Part shown: positions 60,969-64,000 of the stretch, piece after piece
How positions within the stretch are numbered: position 1 is the stretch's first letter
Layout: each line of letters starts with the position of its first letter
Assembly: GCA_016708265.1 (NCBI GenBank)
Contig: JADJGA010000012.1
Span: 779,001 to 843,000, forward strand
Source of the DNA: Saprospiraceae bacterium
GTDB lineage: Bacteria > Bacteroidota > Bacteroidia > Chitinophagales > Saprospiraceae
Direction of reading: 5' to 3'
DNA length: 64,000 nt
Program-made: the position numbers and the translations under genes
Notes under the pieces: model-generated
The model's database searches: none
Told to the model about the DNA's origin: nothing
What the model saw: the letters and a program-made list of their open reading frames with translations, nothing else

Positions 60969-61002
60969 AAAAAAGCTATCCGGATGCCCTGATAGCTTTT
61001 TT
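60969..61002. terminator. Bidirectional intrinsic terminator
   Basis: AAAAAAGCTATC (60969-60980) and GATAGCTTTTTT (60991-61002) form a perfect 12-bp stem with a 10-nt loop and flanking A/T runs. It lies between the small membrane ORF and the PDZ protein gene and can end both strands. Confidence 0.92.
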
Positions 61003-61027
61003 ATGTGTAAATTAATTAAATACTTGT

Positions 61028-61807
61028 TTAATCCTGTTTTTTCTCCTCCTTTATTTCCTTAATTTTCTCTAATTCTTTCTCTATCTCTTTCTCAATATCT
61101 TCAGTTCTGATGATTGAATGTTTTTTCATAATACCCAATCCCATAGGGTCTGAACTGTGCAATCTCACATTGAATTCTTTGTTTTTCCCATTTCTTTTAA
61201 GTTCGATTTCGATCATATCACCTGGTTTATGGCTACCGACCTCCCTGATGAGTTCTTCCGTATTTGTTATTTTTTTGTCGTCAATTTCAGTGATCACATC
61301 ACCTTCAAATATTCCCACTGAATAAGCGGCAGAATTCTCGATTACTTTGGTGACTTTCACATTTCCATTGAAATCTTCGATGTAAACTCCAAGTTTTGCT
61401 TTATTCTCAAAAGGAGGAAATCGATCCATGCCAGGCCTGAATTCATGTTTTGAACATTTTTTATCTTTTTGTGCATGTTTGCAATCCGGCATTTCATTCA
61501 TAAAAAATTCAAATTCATCTTTTCCCAAACCATCAGGGATAATAAATTTCTTCACAATTTTTTTTCCACTGCCTTCATCATCAATTTTAACATCAATTTT
61601 GATTGAATCTCCAAGTTCTTCGATCCATATAGCTCCGTCGTTGATGTCGTCACCTTCAATTACTTTTGTAGTTAATTTGCCGTCATCATCTGTAGTTTTG
61701 ATGATGATAACTTTTTTCTCTTCTTTTTTGATATCTTTTTTATCCTGTGCAGAAACCATGGTACCAAATGCAAAAATGCAAACCAGCAGTATTAGAATTT
61801 TTTTCAT
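61028..61807 (-). CDS. Exported PDZ-domain protein without protease domain
   Basis: The start at 61807 (MKKILILLVCIFAFGTMVSAQ) gives a signal peptide and 259 residues. An earlier Met would add 18 unrelated residues. After an acidic/basic linker and a beta-rich part (KVIEGDDINDGAIWIEELGDSIKIDVKI) comes a Cys/His cluster, CKHAQKDKKCSKHE near residue 137, which could bind a metal. A single PDZ domain (LGVYIEDFNGNVKVTKVIENSAAYSVGIFEGDVITEIDDKKITN) follows. The C-terminal helix is highly charged (IEKEIEKELEKIKEIKEEKK). It is likely a periplasmic scaffold or sensor, function unknown. Confidence 0.8.
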   Translation of the reverse strand: MKKILILLVCIFAFGTMVSAQDKKDIKKEEKKVIIIKTTDDDGKLTTKVIEGDDINDGAIWIEELGDSIKIDVKIDDEGSGKKIVKKFIIPDGLGKDEFEFFMNEMPDCKHAQKDKKCSKHEFRPGMDRFPPFENKAKLGVYIEDFNGNVKVTKVIENSAAYSVGIFEGDVITEIDDKKITNTEELIREVGSHKPGDMIEIELKRNGKNKEFNVRLHSSDPMGLGIMKKHSIIRTEDIEKEIEKELEKIKEIKEEKKQD

Positions 61808-62189
61808 AGTTAAAGATTTTATGATGATAGAAAATGTTTTACAGCAATTAAACGCTGTCAATGTATCAAAAATTATTGCAATGGTCCTTTTGCATATTAG
61901 AACTCGATTTACTGATATTATTATACTATGAATCAGGAAATTTTATAGATGAAAAGCTTTTCTGGCAATTCGTATTTTCTAAAACAAAAGAAAAATGTTG
62001 AAAAATCAAATATTATTGTGAAGTTACATCAATCAGGACCATCACCGGGAATAACCTGATCCATGCAGATAATATAATTAGGATTAGTTAGAAGCCAACT
62101 ATCCTGGACTCTGAAGTTACATTTCTTTCTTTTTTTCCCTCAAACCTGATACTTTTCCTATCTTTGCACTTCAAAATTTTTTTAAAGCT
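61808..62189. other. Divergent intergenic region before valS
   Basis: No gene is seen. The -7 box TATCTTTG (62159-62166) lies 23 bases before valS without a clear TTG at -33. ATCAGG (62032-62037) and CCTGAT (62055-62060) could form a short 6-bp hairpin. No T-box or other riboswitch pattern was found. Confidence 0.5.
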
Positions 62190-64000
62190 ATGGATATTCC
62201 TACAAGATATGATTCATCCAATGAATCGAAATGGTATGATCACTGGATGAAAAAGAATTATTTTCACTCAGAACCCGATGAAAGAGAGCCTTTTACGATC
62301 ATAATTCCTCCTCCTAATGTCACCGGTGTTCTACACATGGGTCACATGCTCAATAATACCATACAGGATATCCTGATCAGAAAAGCAAGACTGGAGGGTA
62401 AAAATGCCTGCTGGGTCCCCGGCACCGACCATGCTTCTATAGCTACAGAAGCCAAGGTTGTCGGAATGCTTCGTGAAAAAGGGATAAAAAAATCTGACAT
62501 CACAAGGGAGGAATTTCTAAAGTATGCCTGGGAATGGAAAGAAGAATACGGAGGAATTATACTTCAGCAATTACGTAAACTCGGTGCATCCTGCGACTGG
62601 CAGCGTACAGCCTTTACTATGGATGAGATCAGGAGCAATCACGTGATCCATGCTTTTATCGATCTTTATCGAAAAGGTAAGATATACAAGGGAAAAAGGA
62701 TGATAAACTGGGATCCTTCTGCAAAAACCGTATTGTCCAATGAAGAAGTCATATATTTTGAAGAAAATGGAGCATTGTATCATGTACGCTATCAGATAGA
62801 AGGAACTGATGATTATCTGACAATTGCAACTACCAGGCCGGAAACTATTCTGGGTGATACCGCTGTGGCTGTCAACCCAAAAGACAAAAGATATACTCAC
62901 CTTAAAGGAAAAAATGTCATAGTGCCACTTGTAAACAGGGTAGTTCCGATAATTTTTGACAGATATGTCGATCTTGAATTCGGAACAGGAGCATTGAAAA
63001 TAACTCCTGCTCATGATATCAATGACTACGAGATCGGTATGACCAATAACCTTGAGGTCATAGATGTTTTCAACGATGACGGCACAATGAGTGAAGCAGC
63101 AGGAATGTACATCGGGCTTGACAGATTTGAATGTAAAAAACTGATCACAGAAGACCTGAAAAAATCCGGCAATCTGGTTAAAATCGAAGAATACACCCAT
63201 ACTATTGGAAAATCTGAACGGACAGATGCAATTATTGAACCGAGATTATCTGAACAATGGTTTGTAGATATGAATCAGCTTGCTGAACCAGCGTTGAAGG
63301 CTGTGGTAAGTGATGAAGTGGAATTCATCCCGGCAAATCAGAAAAATACTTATAAACACTGGATGGAGAATATCCGTCCCTGGACCATCTCTCGTCAACT
63401 CTGGTGGGGACACAGAATCCCGGCCTGGTATCTTGAAACCGATGGAGAAATACAAATTTTTGTTGACTATGATGGAGAAAAAGCACTTGAGCAGGCACGA
63501 CAGAAGACAGGAAATGTTAACCTGAAAACTGAAGACCTGAGGCAGGACGAAGATGTACTTGACACCTGGTTCAGTTCATGGTTGTGGCCGATATCGGTTT
63601 TTAACGGGTTTTTTGATAAAAAAGATATTTCATATTATTATCCTACCAATGTTCTGGTGACAGGCTGGGATATTATTTTCCTTTGGGTTGCAAGAATGAA
63701 TATGGCAAGTTATGAATGGTTCAATGAAAAACCTTTTAATCAGGTATATTTTACAGGCATGGTCAGGGATAAACTCCACAGGAAAATGAGTAAATCACTC
63801 GGAAATTCTCCCGATGCATTGAAACTGATAGAGGATTTTGGAGCTGATGGTGTCAGGTTTGGAATGTTGAGCAGTAGTCCGGCAGGTGGGGACCTTCTTT
63901 ACGATGAAAAACTGATAGAGCAGGGGAGGAATTTTACAAATAAACTGTGGAATGCCATGCGTCTTGTAAATGGATGGCAGACAGATGATAACAAAGAAAC
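62190..64000 (+). CDS. valS: Valyl-tRNA synthetase, 5' part (runs off the window)
   Basis: This class I synthetase charges tRNA-Val in the cytoplasm. The visible 603 codons begin MDIPTRYDSSNESKWYDHWMKKNYF. The HIGH motif is present as VLHMGHML (near residue 48) and KMSKS lies near residue 531. The editing domain, which hydrolyses Thr-tRNA-Val, lies between (TTRPETILGDTAVAVNP). The frame is open to the last base, so the anticodon-binding and C-terminal coiled-coil domains are beyond the window. TATCTTTG at 62159-62166 is the likely -7 box. Confidence 0.96.
   Translation, partial: MDIPTRYDSSNESKWYDHWMKKNYFHSEPDEREPFTIIIPPPNVTGVLHMGHMLNNTIQDILIRKARLEGKNACWVPGTDHASIATEAKVVGMLREKGIKKSDITREEFLKYAWEWKEEYGGIILQQLRKLGASCDWQRTAFTMDEIRSNHVIHAFIDLYRKGKIYKGKRMINWDPSAKTVLSNEEVIYFEENGALYHVRYQIEGTDDYLTIATTRPETILGDTAVAVNPKDKRYTHLKGKNVIVPLVNRVVPIIFDRYVDLEFGTGALKITPAHDINDYEIGMTNNLEVIDVFNDDGTMSEAAGMYIGLDRFECKKLITEDLKKSGNLVKIEEYTHTIGKSERTDAIIEPRLSEQWFVDMNQLAEPALKAVVSDEVEFIPANQKNTYKHWMENIRPWTISRQLWWGHRIPAWYLETDGEIQIFVDYDGEKALEQARQKTGNVNLKTEDLRQDEDVLDTWFSSWLWPISVFNGFFDKKDISYYYPTNVLVTGWDIIFLWVARMNMASYEWFNEKPFNQVYFTGMVRDKLHRKMSKSLGNSPDALKLIEDFGADGVRFGMLSSSPAGGDLLYDEKLIEQGRNFTNKLWNAMRLVNGWQTDDNKE

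Noticed and set aside
62000..62189. T-box leader for valS
   Set aside because: No T-box sequence, specifier hairpin or terminator was visible, and T-boxes are not typical for Bacteroidota.
1..64000. tRNA or rRNA genes
   Set aside because: I looked for cloverleaf ends and the conserved GGTTCRANNCC arm in the gaps and saw none; rRNA-like sequence is also absent.

Overview
The window is a low-GC (roughly one-third G+C) chromosomal segment of a member of the Bacteroidota. The support is consistent. Promoters read TTG / TAnnTTTG with a 19-20 nt spacer. Start codons follow A-rich stretches rather than Shine-Dalgarno sequences. Several secreted proteins end in type IX secretion (T9SS) tails, either Por-type or gliding-motility/CHU_C type. 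Ribosomal proteins S4, S14 and L36 lack zinc ligands. Family-level placement (Saprospiria- or Chitinophagia-like) is a guess.

Positions 1-6300 hold an outer-membrane-type protein, an RluA-family pseudouridine synthase, the SRP RNA gene with a clear promoter, and trmD. Convergent to trmD is a minus-strand group: a T9SS cargo protein, rimM, a lipoprotein and a small membrane/coiled-coil protein. Positions 6400-24960 are the fused str-S10-spc-alpha translation superoperon: rpsL-rpsG-fusA, rpsJ through secY-map-infA-rpmJ, then rpsM-rpsK-rpsD-rpoA-rplQ. Promoters are visible before rpsL, rpsJ and infA, candidate regulatory hairpins sit before rpsL and around rpsJ/rplC, and a strong terminator follows rplQ. 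Two genes too short for routine calling, rpmD and rpmJ, complete the set.

Positions 25000-33800 carry a CcoI/FixI-type copper P-type ATPase, a tandem duplication of a ~2.1 kb unit (terminator plus a ~657-residue T9SS protein), a LolC/E-type permease and a small lipoprotein. Between the divergent T9SS and permease genes is an array of degenerate 8-bp repeats (consensus ATGGTAGC) that switches strand in its middle. It is the most unusual non-coding structure here. Positions 33880-46040 hold a ~2,284-residue SdrB/PKD-type surface protein, rpmI-rplT under their own promoter, a DUF1573 protein, a bacterial SUI1/eIF1-like protein and a ~1,020-residue T9SS cargo with choice-of-anchor L and Calx-beta regions.

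Positions 46100-51800 contain an overlapping three-gene operon (unknown protein, CPBP membrane protease, M1 metallopeptidase), a FabH-type ketoacyl synthase and a CarH-like MerR/B12-domain regulator whose promoter lies inside a perfect inverted repeat. Positions 51900-55900 form a compact operon of three lipoproteins with acidic residues just after the lipid-anchored cysteine, predicted to be surface exposed: a PQQ-type beta-propeller, a small protein and a papain-like protein. A truncated ORF and a strong stem-loop follow.

Positions 56700-64000 hold an EamA transporter and a minus-strand trio of SufT/PaaD-like protein, multi-His membrane protein and DUF1858/DUF2249 protein. The trio has an excellent promoter and a perfect TTATCAA-N5-TTGATAA palindrome in its leader. 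After these come a small barrel protein, a tiny membrane ORF, a PDZ protein, and the 5' part of valS, which runs off the end.
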